From: Patiria miniata
Taxonomy: Eukaryota > Echinodermata > Asteroidea > Valvatida > Asterinidae
DNA: 64,000 nucleotides
Direction: 5' to 3'
Assembly (NCBI RefSeq): GCF_015706575.1
Contig: NW_024037056.1
Location: 7,267,176 to 7,331,175, forward strand
Below are positions 32,101 through 42,523 of the stretch, piece by piece (the stretch's first letter is position 1; each line of letters starts with the position of its first letter). The position numbers and the translations under genes are program-made. The notes beneath the pieces are model-generated. The model was not told the origin of the DNA. It was given only the letters and a program-made list of their open reading frames with translations, and ran no database searches.

Positions 32101-32929
32101 TCAGGTATTTATGAATAAGGGAATAAATATGAGCTTGGCCGGTTTAAAACGGGTACGTTTAAAACTGGCTAGGAGCCTGGTAGCCGATAATAACCTGCGT
32201 TGGTATTAAACGTATTTGTATAACAACGGTCAATCACATATTTATTCTCATTCATAAGTGCATTTGGGTCAATAATTCAAAAAAAGGGGACAAAACACAC
32301 AAATTTCAATCGATTTTGTATAACGTTTTTACCTGTGTTGTAAATCACTGCTCTAGCCATGGTTAGGGTGTGTGCCTCGTGTGCGAATTGCAACCAATCT
32401 CCTTATATTTAAATTAGCGGGCGCCGATTGTACATCGCGATGCATTAATAAGTGTTTAAAGCCAGCCGATGTTTTATCAGCCGTTTAACGGCATACTTTG
32501 GATTTTATACCCACGACTGATGGTGTTAAAGTATTTCAAAACCTCAGAACATGTTAATCCACTGAATGGCATACGTCTAGTCAGTTAAATGCCGCCATTG
32601 CTAAATACGATTGACTGCTATGAGGATAAGCTGGTTGAGTAGTGGCCAGATTATCCTTGTTTGTCGGTTGCATAATTTTGAAGAGGGTGTAATCGCCAGC
32701 AGGCTTTACAAGAAATTGCAAAACAATATCATGAAAAAACATTAACAGAGAATGTGCTTTTATTATATACTTTTTTTTTTTTTTTAGCTCAGCACTTAGC
32801 TCAGTTTGACCACACACGGTGATATTTGTTTAAGCCACGAGCTATGCAAACGGCGTCAAATGACCTTTTGCTCATCACGTAGCTCTCGCGCGTGGCGGAC
32901 ATAATTCATTATAATTCCTGGGTGTTGAA
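32101..32929. other. No gene recognised
   Basis: A partial echo of R4 (ATGTTTTATCAGCCGTTTA) occurs at about 32470. Otherwise there is nothing I can support. Confidence 0.4.
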
Positions 32930-33215
32930 CTGAAGTCAAGCTATTGAAAATTAACCCAATTCCAACTTCGTGGACTCCTAATACATCTAAATATTTAGGC
33001 GGGTCTCTCCCCTTAACAACAGCCACAGCTAGTTTAATACACAATTTTACATCTAAGTTGGGGGTCGCTACCCGTTATACATACAAGAACAAGTTATACA
33101 ATATAAGTCTGACAATTAAATATTCACAATACTTTAAATTCGAAAAGTGACACCAACAGAACCCGACCTAAACCAACCTAATTCAACCCAACCCAACCCA
33201 AAACAACTGAGTGTG
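32930..33215 (+). repeat. Duplicated segment R5, copy 1
   Basis: Blocks GACTCCTAATACATCTAAAT, GGTCGCTACCCGTTATACA, AATATAAGTCTGACAA and a short AACCCAACCC end match 34445-34740 in the same orientation with clear divergence. In copy 2 the AACCC end is expanded into a 350-bp array. Confidence 0.75.
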
Positions 33216-33540
33216 GCAATGAATCCCATAATATACATGTCTGGCTGGCAGAGAGAGTTGCAATATAGTCTTTTTTTTTAAATTGAGTGAAGACAAATAT
33301 GTCCTTTTATCATCAGTCACAATATTTGTTTAGCCGCTAAGCATGTCACTGTCTTGCTATATTAAATGAAAACAGATTATTTCTCTGCACATCCTTGGCG
33401 AGTTTACGCTTTAGTACGTTACGTGAGCATGGGAATTATTCCTCCTCGATACACTTTTCAGTTTTTACAGTTATTATGCTTTGTTTGCTGCCAAGCCTCT
33501 CTGTGAAATGGATACAGCCAGATAATGTATTTCTTTAAAG

Positions 33541-33765
33541 TCATAATGGTAGCATCGCAATGTTCACTCTGTTACTACCATGCTTTTTGAGGCGGTTACA
33601 GAATGCTACCTTAAAACCTTGCTTGCATTTCTTGTATTTGGACTCATAGATGATTGGATTGATGACTGAATTGAAATTATACAGTAAATTAGAGAAACTT
33701 CTGATATAGTTGATGGCCTTCGATCTACAGAATAAGAACTGACGATCCTTCTGGTCGACCGTCAA
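33541..33765 (-). pseudogene. GPCR relic (TM7 to C-terminus only)
   Basis: This frame encodes the end of the same receptor family: FLFCRSKAINYIRSFSNLLY, then NSVINPIIYESKYKK, a helix 8 and a C-terminus ending AMLPL. Upstream of about 33750 the sequence no longer resembles the receptor, so TM1-TM6 are missing. It is a truncated duplicate lying between the two intact paralogues. The downstream flank (about 33230-33440) also matches the flank of paralogue 1 (about 27985). Confidence 0.85.
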
Positions 33766-34444
33766 CGTTATTTTGGCCCGCTGAGGATGCCCGTTTCATT
33801 GCGGAGTTTGCAACATCAGACGTCCTACCTACACAAACCTGTTTTTTTTTTTAATTAAGTTAAAATTACAAGCACTCTCCATAAAAGCTTAAATTGAATC
33901 ATGTTCTTCACATGAAACTCAAGTTACATTTTATACACAAAAACTCAAACAATGCGTTGATAACAGGGCACATTTGCAACGTTCTACGACAGTTATCCAC
34001 ATACATACTTTCAATTTTGAATTGAGAACTGCAAACCAATCAACATAAATATTGAACGGTTATGGCGAATACCTTTCGTTTACATTTAATATGCGGTGAC
34101 GAAGAGACGAGAATAGCCGCAGCCTACCTACTTTATGGGACTCTTCCAAACAGTGCAAGCAAATGGACAAACTCAGTTCACAAAGAACCTACAACTATTC
34201 ACTTTACTGCTCGTACAAACCATACCTGGCATAGAATGCCCTGACGTAGTGTCGGCCCTGGTCTCGCCTCCAAGTGCCTAGCCAACGCGCTACTTTTGAA
34301 TTTATACCCAAAACTGATGGTTTAAACATATTTCAAAACCTCAGAACTGTTACGTAAATCCACGGACAAGCATAAGTATGGTAGGTTAAGTTAAGCTATT
34401 GTTAAATCCGTATTGGACTAACGGCTTCTACATTGTAATCCCTA
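33766..34444. other. No gene recognised
   Basis: AT-rich spacer between the GPCR relic and the second R5 copy; no feature seen. Confidence 0.4.
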
Positions 34445-34740
34445 GGTGTTGGACTGAAATCAAGTCATGATAAGATTAACCAAATTCAAACTTCGTGAAC
34501 TTCTAACACTTCTAAATAAAATCAGTTTTGGGGTTTCTCCACTTAATACAGCTACAAAACGGTACACAATATTTAAATTCAGGCTAGGGTCGCTACCCGT
34601 AATACACACGAAGAGAAAAAAAAGTGATACAATAAGTCTGACAAGTAACAATCAGAATTCACTTGTATATCAAGTTGTGACACCAATTGCCCACTCCAAC
34701 CTAACCTTACCCAAACAAACCCGACCTAACTCAACCCAAC
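34445..34740 (+). repeat. Duplicated segment R5, copy 2
   Basis: Matches 32930-33215 and leads directly into the (CCCAA)n array. Confidence 0.75.
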
Positions 34741-35060
34741 CCAACCCAACCCAACCCAACCAAACCCCAACCCTACCCAACCTAACCCAACCCAACCCAA
34801 CCCAACCCAACCCAACCCAACCCAACCCAACCCAAACCAACCATCCCATCCCATCCCAACCCACCCCAACCCACCCCAACCCAACCCAACCCAACCAAAC
34901 CAAACCAAACCCAACCCAACCCAACCCAACCCAACCTAACCCATCCCAACCCACCCAACCTAGCCCAACCCAACCCAACCCAACCCAACCCAACCCAACC
35001 CACCCAACCCAACTCAACCCGACCCAACCAAACCCAACCCAACTCAATCCAACCCAACAA
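34690..35060. repeat. (CCCAA)n / (TTGGG)n pentanucleotide array
   Basis: About 370 bp are dominated by CCCAA units, with variants CCTAA, CCAAACC and CCATC. The overlapping open frames it creates on both strands are artefacts of the repeat. It resembles but does not match canonical telomeric TTAGGG. The short AACCC stretch at about 33185-33212 in R5 copy 1 appears to be the seed. Confidence 0.95.
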
Positions 35061-35908
35061 CGGAGCTCAAATTGTATTTTACCTGTGAATGTACCTCATG
35101 CACAAGTGCAATACCCTCTAGTCTCTGGGTTACAGATCATGAGAGTAATTTAGAGATTCAGTTATAGCCAAACACAGTAACAATGGTTTGTTGACCATGT
35201 TACGTGCCCGATAGTCAACCATTGCAAATACCTACTTTAACAAGGACAGTCGTTATGAAGGAATAAGCGTATTGTATTAATAGCAATAACTTCACTATTG
35301 GTACGTTATGTCACAGCAATAATAATTGCTGTAATTATCGGATAAGATTTAATCAGTTTGTTTTTTTACAGAACAGCATCAACAGCGTAAATCATGTCCG
35401 ATAATTAGTAAGAAATCGGGACGATATATTTACTTCATGGCGAAGTGGTTGAGTCAAACGTTCATTGCTGCTTAGGTTAAGGTTCGAAGGCCAACCAACC
35501 AACAGAATGCCGACAGTAACTATATCACAACAAAGCATCATCCTTACCCTTTACAAGAAAAAAAAAACTTTACTGCTATTAATTTACAGCACAACTTTTG
35601 CAACAAAGTTTCATTTTTTTAACCTTAGTTTTAACCCTGTAAAATAAAATAGAAATGACAACACCCTCATCAGAGCGATCAGAATTTCATTCGTGATGCT
35701 GTTTGTTTCCTGGCATTATGCAACGGAAGCAAATGAGCAACATACGTTAAATTCATGAAAAAAAAATATGTGTAGCCACCGCAACTCACAATTTTTCGAG
35801 GCGTGGCAGCCATTTGTTATTGTAATATTCATAATTATGTGGCCGATTTCTTACAATGTTAGTTGGCTGGTAACCCACAAATGTACTGACCAATATTGAC
35901 CTTGAATC

Positions 35909-36010
35909 TAGTGGCGGCGCCAGACTCTAAACATTTTTTTTTTTTGGGGGGGGGGGGCAATTTGAGGGGGCAGGAAATAATTTGGGGTGGGGCAGTCAAA
36001 AAATCTCAAA
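35909..36010 (+). mobile_element. hAT-like element end with T/G tract
   Basis: Starts AGTGGCGGCGCCAGACTC, followed by a T run and a G run, the same style as the elements at 13956 and 31499. The limits are approximate. Confidence 0.4.
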
Positions 36011-36835
36011 CCTGTGTACGCGCGGGTGTACCATTGTCCATGGTCCGGAAATCAGCCACTAGAACAGCTCAGAGGTGTAGTCGTTTTTATGAATGAGAAA
36101 TGTATAAAACCGCAGGATGGTGCATAACAAAATGTATAACAAATGTACAAAGACGTTGGCTGCACACTATCTACGGCTGTATAAATTGAGTGTATCGTCT
36201 TAAGTACCAAAAAAAAAAAAAGCTTTATGTATTAACGGTCGATTTTGTTAAGGTAAAATACTCATATATTGCAGCAGTTTAGAGATACGGATCACAATCA
36301 TTCTATAATGATAGAACCAGCAACTTCGGTCAATATAGATGAGGCACAAAGGCATCTGTTTACGAAGTAAGGGCTTGCCAAGCAGTCACTTGCACCTACA
36401 ATGGCGCGGCCGTACTCTAACACGTTCGAAGAGCTATATATTTTAAAGGTCGATTTAAAAATACTCATCAGAGATCCTGAAATGCCTTCTCCTGGTGAAT
36501 GGGGTGGACAATTTCATCGAATTGGAAGCCATTGTAGACCATGCTTCCCAAAGGTGTGTGCATACAATTGTGAAATGTGTTACGGAGAAAGTGTTATATG
36601 ATAGAGGTACTTAAATTTTATACACATTCGTCCCCGTACCGGTACAACTTGTCAGCTTCTTGTTTATCCTATACCCACCATTGACGAAAATAAGCAACTT
36701 TAAGTAAAATGCTCTTGTGTGAAGTTATAGTGTTACCAAATGAGGTCACTTAGGTAACCTGTCAACTAACTTTGTAATACAATCGGCACAGATTATAAAA
36801 TTACAATTGTGGGTACGAGCACGCATCCACATTAT

Positions 36836-37360
36836 TAAAATGGCTGACACGCTCTAAAATGGTGAGTTTGCGATTCCTGTTTTTTTTCCCTCATGAATAT
36901 ACAATTGTCTGTGTGCAGAAAAGTAGACATATTATTATGATGTTGAGCATAATGAGCACCGTGCCCCTAACTGTTTAAGAGGCGTTTATGTTTCATGCGT
37001 TTACGAAAGGTAGGCACAATTTCTTAAACGTGGGAATGAGTATCCACTACATTTTTTTTTAAATGGCTGCCACACCTCTGAAAGGGTGATTTCCTATGGC
37101 TCCGCATCTGGATTTGTTTTGATAATGAATATAAACGTCTGTGAGACCATTCACGCGTTTATAAAGGGTGGACACATTATTTTCGATGGTTGGCATAATG
37201 AGTCCCGCGTTTAGGAAAAAAAAATCATGTATACATATAAGTCTGCATGAAATGTGAAAGGTGGGCATAATTTTTGTTTAAAGGTAGGCGTAATGAGCCC
37301 CTCAATTCTTCAACTGGATGCCACACCCCTCAAAGGGGAGCTTGGGATGGCTATCAATCT
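36836..37360 (+). repeat. Degenerate tandem repeat, three units of about 225-250 bp
   Basis: Units begin at about 36836 (AAATGGCTGACACGCTCTAA), 37061 (AAATGGCTGCCACACCTCTG) and 37311 (ACTGGATGCCACACCCCTCA). Each preceding unit contains GGCATAATGAG- or GAGCATAATGAG-type blocks. Divergence is high. Confidence 0.6.
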
Positions 37361-37524
37361 AAAACATTTATTCTCATGGATATTAACAATTGTGCAACGT
37401 TTCAAGCTTGTATGCAAATGTCACAAATTGTACACATATCCGCAGGACTAGACATGATACCTGTTAAATGTTCTACCTATACTGTCATTGAAGAAATATA
37501 GAAAGATAATATTTTTCTCAAAAG

Positions 37525-38532
37525 TCATAATGGTACCATCTCAATGCCAACTCTGTTACCACCATGCCTTTTGAAGCAGCAGCAGAATGCTACCTTAAGG
37601 CCTTGCCTGAACTTCTTGTATTTAAACTCATAGATGAAAGGATTGATAACTGAATTGAAATTAAACAGTAAATTTGCGAAAACTCTGATATAGTAGAAGC
37701 CCTGAGATCCACAGAACAAGAACTGAGCATCATCTGTTCGATGCAAACAGAGAAGGACAGCAAAATATTCCATTGTCCATAAGACAATGAGAGCTCCCAA
37801 TACAGTTTTAAGCATGCTGACAAGTTTCTGTCTAGCAATTAATAGTTCATAGGCTGCTGCCTTTGCATGTTGCAGGTTCAGGGCTTTGACTTGTATTTTG
37901 AGAGTGACCTGCATCTTATAATAGGCCAAGCTCATCAATGTTAGGGGCAGCAAATATGTGAAGAGAAATATAAATATGCCGAGTAGAATAGGTAATGACG
38001 GGTGAGGATATTTGATTGAGCACATCTCATTGGGGTCATTGCTTGGCTCGAATGTGAATAAAGTAGGTAAAGATATCAGAAATGATATCACCCACACCAA
38101 TGTAATTAAAGCAACCATCCTTGCTGTTGTGAGTTTCCTCGCATAGTGTAGAGGGTGTACTATGGCAATGTACCTCTCTAATGTAACCACACAGAGATTG
38201 TAAGCAGAGGCAAAGGATAACACCAATGCCAAATACTTTGATGCTAGAAGTCGGCAGAACAAGTCTCTCACGCCGTTGCTTACTGGAGCAAACTCAATAG
38301 GCGTACAGTCTGATGTTAGATAATAAAGAAATTCTTGCAGACACATCAGCATATCAGCAACAGCCAAATTCACCAGCAGGTAGTTCGTCATGTTGTGTAA
38401 GAATTTGACACGTAGGATGACGTAGCACACTAGGAAGTTTCCTAAGACACCAATAACTCCTTCTGCTGCCATGACCTGACACACCCACTTCTCTCCAGTT
38501 GGTTCCTCATTGTGTTCATCAGTAGCATTCAT
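37525..38532 (-). CDS. Class A GPCR, single exon (paralogue 2)
   Basis: 335 residues, the same length as the gene at 29068-30075 and clearly homologous along its whole length; the first 17 residues are identical except that the paralogues diverge just after KWVC. The motifs are conserved: GNFLVC, NLAVADMLM, LERYIAIVHPLHYARK, LLPLTLMSLAYYK, LWTMEY (again no Pro6.50), NPFIY, and a C-terminal Cys cluster (FCCCFKRHGG). Variation concentrates in TM4-ECL2 (FEPSNDPNEMCSI) and TM6-TM7, the regions that usually line ligand pockets. It is intronless and on the same strand as paralogue 1. No stop codons or frameshifts, so it is probably functional. Confidence 0.9.
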   Translation of the reverse strand: MNATDEHNEEPTGEKWVCQVMAAEGVIGVLGNFLVCYVILRVKFLHNMTNYLLVNLAVADMLMCLQEFLYYLTSDCTPIEFAPVSNGVRDLFCRLLASKYLALVLSFASAYNLCVVTLERYIAIVHPLHYARKLTTARMVALITLVWVISFLISLPTLFTFEPSNDPNEMCSIKYPHPSLPILLGIFIFLFTYLLPLTLMSLAYYKMQVTLKIQVKALNLQHAKAAAYELLIARQKLVSMLKTVLGALIVLWTMEYFAVLLCLHRTDDAQFLFCGSQGFYYIRVFANLLFNFNSVINPFIYEFKYKKFRQGLKVAFCCCFKRHGGNRVGIEMVPL

Positions 38533-39936
38533 GTTTAATATTTGTGTTGATGCTAATCTATATACAATTGGTGTGTACAGTGAGTAGTTTTATTAGGATG
38601 CTCTAATAATGGCTTCAACTGTCACACAAGAAGCATTCCTTTGTAAGCCTTGTAAAGTGGAGAGAGTTAATGTTGCTGCGATGGAGTGTAACACAAATCA
38701 GTGACTGTTTGTCCCTAAAATGTGAGTCATTTCACCTCGAGGGACGGTGATTCTTCTACTTAGTGTGTACGAAAACCACGGTTTTAGATACACTAATGGC
38801 GACTTACACCTGTACTAAACATGTATTTTCACGACATGTCAATGATAGTATGCCAGTTCACACATCAGGAAACACCTAATACTAATATATTGTACGAAGA
38901 TAGTCGCCAACATTTACTACAGTGCTGCAATGCGAATCTGTCTTTGTTAGCTCACCGTGGGCAACTGATGCTTCGTGTGGCACCCTACCCGTTATCAACC
39001 TCTTTTATTTGATGTGGGAAGATTAACTAAAAGGTTTTTTAAGGGAAACTGTCAGTAGACGATTAGTCAAGACAATTATTATCTAAAACTCTGATTGTCA
39101 CTCACTGAGCTACAATAGCCTACCTTCTTTATTGTTACAGAGTACTTAACCGTTGATTCCCTTCGCTTATTACTGTCAATCAAGTTTTCTAACGCATCAT
39201 AAAACTTCTTCGTAATAACTTAAAAAGTTTATGAAACTTTAATAACTTGTTTACATCCCGTTGACGTAGGTCTTTGCGTTTCTGCGTTCTTCGTGAAGCC
39301 GCCTCGTCTTCCCTAACTTACCCCACATGTTAGATGGGGAGAATTACATACTGGGATGCAACATCTCTTTACTCAATTTATCAACGCAGGTGGTGCGGCA
39401 GCTCTCTGCGTGACAACCAGACATTTAGTTTATTGCCATCTTTTGCAACACTCATCAATTCTTTATTATATCTTTCAGTCAACTTTATACATCGTCTGCT
39501 TCCAAATAAATTACACTTATTCAAAAAGAAAATACGTGAAGGTTTGTCAGTGACATAATAATTATCTTTGTCCAAATTGCAAGACAGCATACCTTCGTTT
39601 TATAAAAGAACGTATGAGTGCCAAAAAAAATATGTCTCTAAAGCCGGGCCTCGTCTTGAGTTGAGATTTCAATACAGCCGCTCACAAAACCGTCCGCAAC
39701 ACCGAGCTTGTTGGAAAAACAAATCGCGTACACAATTTTGCAACCGGAAAGCAAGCTTTCTTTTTTTTTTACTCGAATATTGCCGTCAATATTCCCGACT
39801 TAAGAGCGAGCCGTATTAATTTACGTCCATATTCACGATTTGCGATGTACCTTCAGAGCCACAATAAATACCCTCATCGGTCACAATATCATAAATTACA
39901 CTTTTTGCAACACGTTTGCATTAATTTAATTGTGTC

Positions 39937-40337
39937 ATGGCCTACGTTTTGCCCTTAACACTGATGAGTCTAGCCTGCTACAAAATACAAGTCACTCTTA
40001 ATCGACAACCCAAAACCCTCAACCTGCAACATGGACAGGCGGAAGCCTATCATGTGAATGCCAGACAGCGTCTAGTCATCATGCTTACAATCGTCTTAGG
40101 AGCTCTCATGGACCGGTATGAGTACGTTTTCTGCTCTGCTCGCGCACACTGGAAGATGGTCAACTTATTTTCTGTTGTGCTACGAGGACCAAGTACGTTA
40201 GGTCACTTTGTGCGTTTGCCTGCTATGTCAACCCCATCACATACCAGTTAAAATACAAGACATTCGGGCAAGCTCTTAAGACAGCTATTCACGGCTGGTT
40301 TTCTAGGCACAGAAATAACATAGTTAACCGAGCTTGA
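39937..40337 (+). pseudogene. GPCR relic (TM5-TM7), opposite strand
   Basis: The frame starts within TM5 (YVLPLTLMSLACYKIQVTL) and runs through loop 3 (QPKTLNLQHGQAEAYHVNAR) and TM6 (MLTIVLGALMD). It then shifts; NPITYQLKYKTFGQALKTAI and a basic tail ending NRA plus stop at 40337 are in another frame. TM1-TM4 are missing. It is a frameshifted, 5'-truncated member of the same family in inverted orientation. Confidence 0.85.
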
Positions 40338-40576
40338 AAATTCGTTTCCAGTCCCATTATCAAATTAAGTAAATAAAATATACCTTTTGGGGACTTAAGT
40401 TACAGAGCCCATATCAGAAGTTTGCAACACCATTACTGTGTCTTTATCAACTGGCGTTGTTGAGGTCCTCACGTGACTCGTCACGTGACCATGCCTGGTC
40501 ACACGACATAGATGACGTTTGGATGGTGCCATTGTGAGAGTGTAAATGACTATTGTTTTATTCTCTTACACTGGTC

Positions 40577-40645
40577 ACAAAGTGTGGATTCGGAACTACG
40601 AATCTTTAGTAAAGTGTGGATTCGGAGTTACGAATCCACACTTTG
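40577..40645. repeat. Short inverted/direct repeat of AAGTGTGGATTCGGA
   Basis: AAAGTGTGGATTCGGA occurs twice directly and once as its complement (ACGAATCCACACTTTG) within 70 bp. Confidence 0.8.
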
Positions 40646-41131
40646 AGCACGTCAGACAATTGTTCTCCATAATGAGCATGAATAGGACCGTCTGCGTGAA
40701 AATTTGCTTTCCAAAAATTACCAATGCATCTTCACTGTCAGATTCTCCGCCGTCACTGCAAAATCTACTCTTAGTCAGAAAGAAATCGTCGTCTGAACTA
40801 TCCATTTTGACGTAAGGAGCCTACACACAAAATGACTTGGTTGTATGTGTGTACTTGTGGCATACACATGCTAAACACGCCAGGAAAAAAATGTTGCAAC
40901 CTGACGCCACTTCCGCGCTTGTGTACAAAATCTATGGAGAGTCATTTCAAGTATTTCCTAACAAAATTGGAAACATTTCTCAGTCCCAGATTCATGTCTT
41001 ATCATCATTTTTGCAACGAACGACCTTCATTGAGATGATACATGAAGGAAAACGTGGCGTCAGGTTGCAACATTCTTTTCAATTCTTCTGTTGACGCAAT
41101 GGTATAAGTCGAAGAATACACTCGCAAGTGT

Positions 41132-41180
41132 GAATTTAAGAATTCACTGGGCGCTTAGCGCCTCGTGAATTCTTAAATTC
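41132..41180. repeat. Perfect hairpin with 16-bp stem
   Basis: GAATTTAAGAATTCAC at 41132-41147 is the exact complement of GTGAATTCTTAAATTC at 41165-41180. The loop itself (GGGCGCTTAGCGCCT) nearly continues the pairing. No gene is adjacent. Confidence 0.9.
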
Positions 41181-42120
41181 TCCTTAACGTATCCTCTGAA
41201 CCAAAAGTGCACTGGAGCCCTCGGCTTCAGTGCCAATTTAAAATTCGAATAAAGAATAAAATATGTTAAGGTTGATTGAAGCTATAATGAGGAATTAATT
41301 AGTGCTCCAAAGATAGTTATTATTTTTCTATCTGGCTGTCACTTAGTGAACTACCGGACCGCTTTATTTGATGAATTGTGTAAATATATTTGGTCACTTT
41401 CACCATTAATCATTTCGGGTAATAAAGGGACGACGAGGCGGGTTCACAGGAAAATTGATGCTTTGATTAACTTTTTTTTAGTATTGAAGTCGCCTATTAC
41501 AGGGCTGTCAGCCGCTCAAGTTATAACGCTACATAGAGGAACAGGAACATCCCCCTCCCAGCCCCCCCCCCCCCCTCCCCCAAGAAAAAAAATCAATCAA
41601 TCAATCATTAAAAAAAATATAAAAAAGAAATAGTCAATACAAAATATATTAAATGAGAAAGGTCAGGATCGAGAGGTCAATGATCTGGTAAATTTCAGGA
41701 CAATGCAGGCTGTGAGCAATTTGGTAATAGATCCATCGGATGTTAGACCCCGTGTAACCCCTTTAGCTCTCAACGACACCTGTATAGAAGGATTCCTAAT
41801 TTATTGCTTAATAATAATAACCATGTTCATGGAAAAATGTATCCCACGGAGATTAAAGAGCATTGTGTAACGTGCGTCACCAAGTAGTTTCCCTAGCTGC
41901 CTGCCTGGCCAGGTCCCGATGGAGTTTAAGCACCTGCGGTTGTAGGCCACAGCACCAAGTGACGTCCAGTACTCCAAATTCTATGGGTTCTGTGCGCTAA
42001 GAAGAGGGCGCCCTTTTACCTAGCAACGACGTCCTATGGGCGGGACATTTAACTGGTTCACGCGCACCGTTCCTTGTGTGTGACGCACGAACACCAGGGG
42101 ATATGTACTATGTACATGCA
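41181..42120. other. No gene recognised
   Basis: The segment near 41331 (CTGGCTGTCACTTAGTGAAC) echoes the GPCR flank at 27987 and 33241. A poly-C/poly-A stretch follows at about 41560-41635. Confidence 0.4.
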
Positions 42121-42162
42121 GTGGTACGGCCGCGCGTCGCGGCAAAATTGCAGTCAGGCAAG

Positions 42163-42203
42163 ATGGCGTCGGTCGGTCAACCCCAACTGTACTTTCTCTG
42201 CCG
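42163..42203 (+). CDS. Possible first coding exon (MASVGQPQLYFLC)
   Basis: A locally CpG-rich stretch precedes AAGATGGCGTCG, a good initiation context. The 41-nt frame MASVGQPQLYFLC ends at CCG|GTGAGG, a consensus splice donor. Downstream exons were not identified. A minus-strand 167-codon frame overlaps but has no domain. Speculative. Confidence 0.25.
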
Positions 42204-42523
42204 GTGAGGGGGTACTGGTGAACGGAGCGGATACCACTTGGGAAAAGGAACTGGAGCAGCGCACCTAGGTGTGATTGAGTGGATTGGCAGGATAGCCCTG
42301 GGGATTGACATGTGGAATGGGAAGAATACCTGTGGCTTTGGGTGGTTGAAAGGCGGCTTTGGGTGGCTATGGGTGGCTCACCGGTCGCTGATCGGTGGAG
42401 ACTACACCTCTTATTAGCAACAGTTAGACAAAAAAGCAGACAGGATACTTCTTTGACTTGGTCCCACCTAAGCGAAGAAGTGAGGTTTATTCTCTCATCA
42501 TTATAGGCCAACAGGATCCCCAT

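Larger units (their letters stand above)
35080..39270. repeat. Segmental duplication unit 2 (contains a GPCR gene)
   Basis: Aligns with 26800-30960 on both sides of the GPCR gene (blocks listed there). It lacks the R3 and LINE insertions of unit 1 and instead contains the degenerate tandem repeats at 36836-37360. Confidence 0.75.

Noticed and set aside
34690..35060. Interstitial canonical telomere
   Set aside because: The unit is CCCAA (TTGGG), not CCCTAA (TTAGGG); only a few CCTAA variants occur.
34670..35153. Several long overlapping open frames on both strands (Thr-Gln-Pro-Asn or Trp-Val-Gly-Leu repeats)
   Set aside because: They are by-products of the (CCCAA)n array; a pentamer without stop codons is open in all frames of a strand.
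42020..42523. 167-residue minus-strand frame
   Set aside because: Composition is unremarkable, there is no domain, and it overlaps a more promising plus-strand CpG-rich start.
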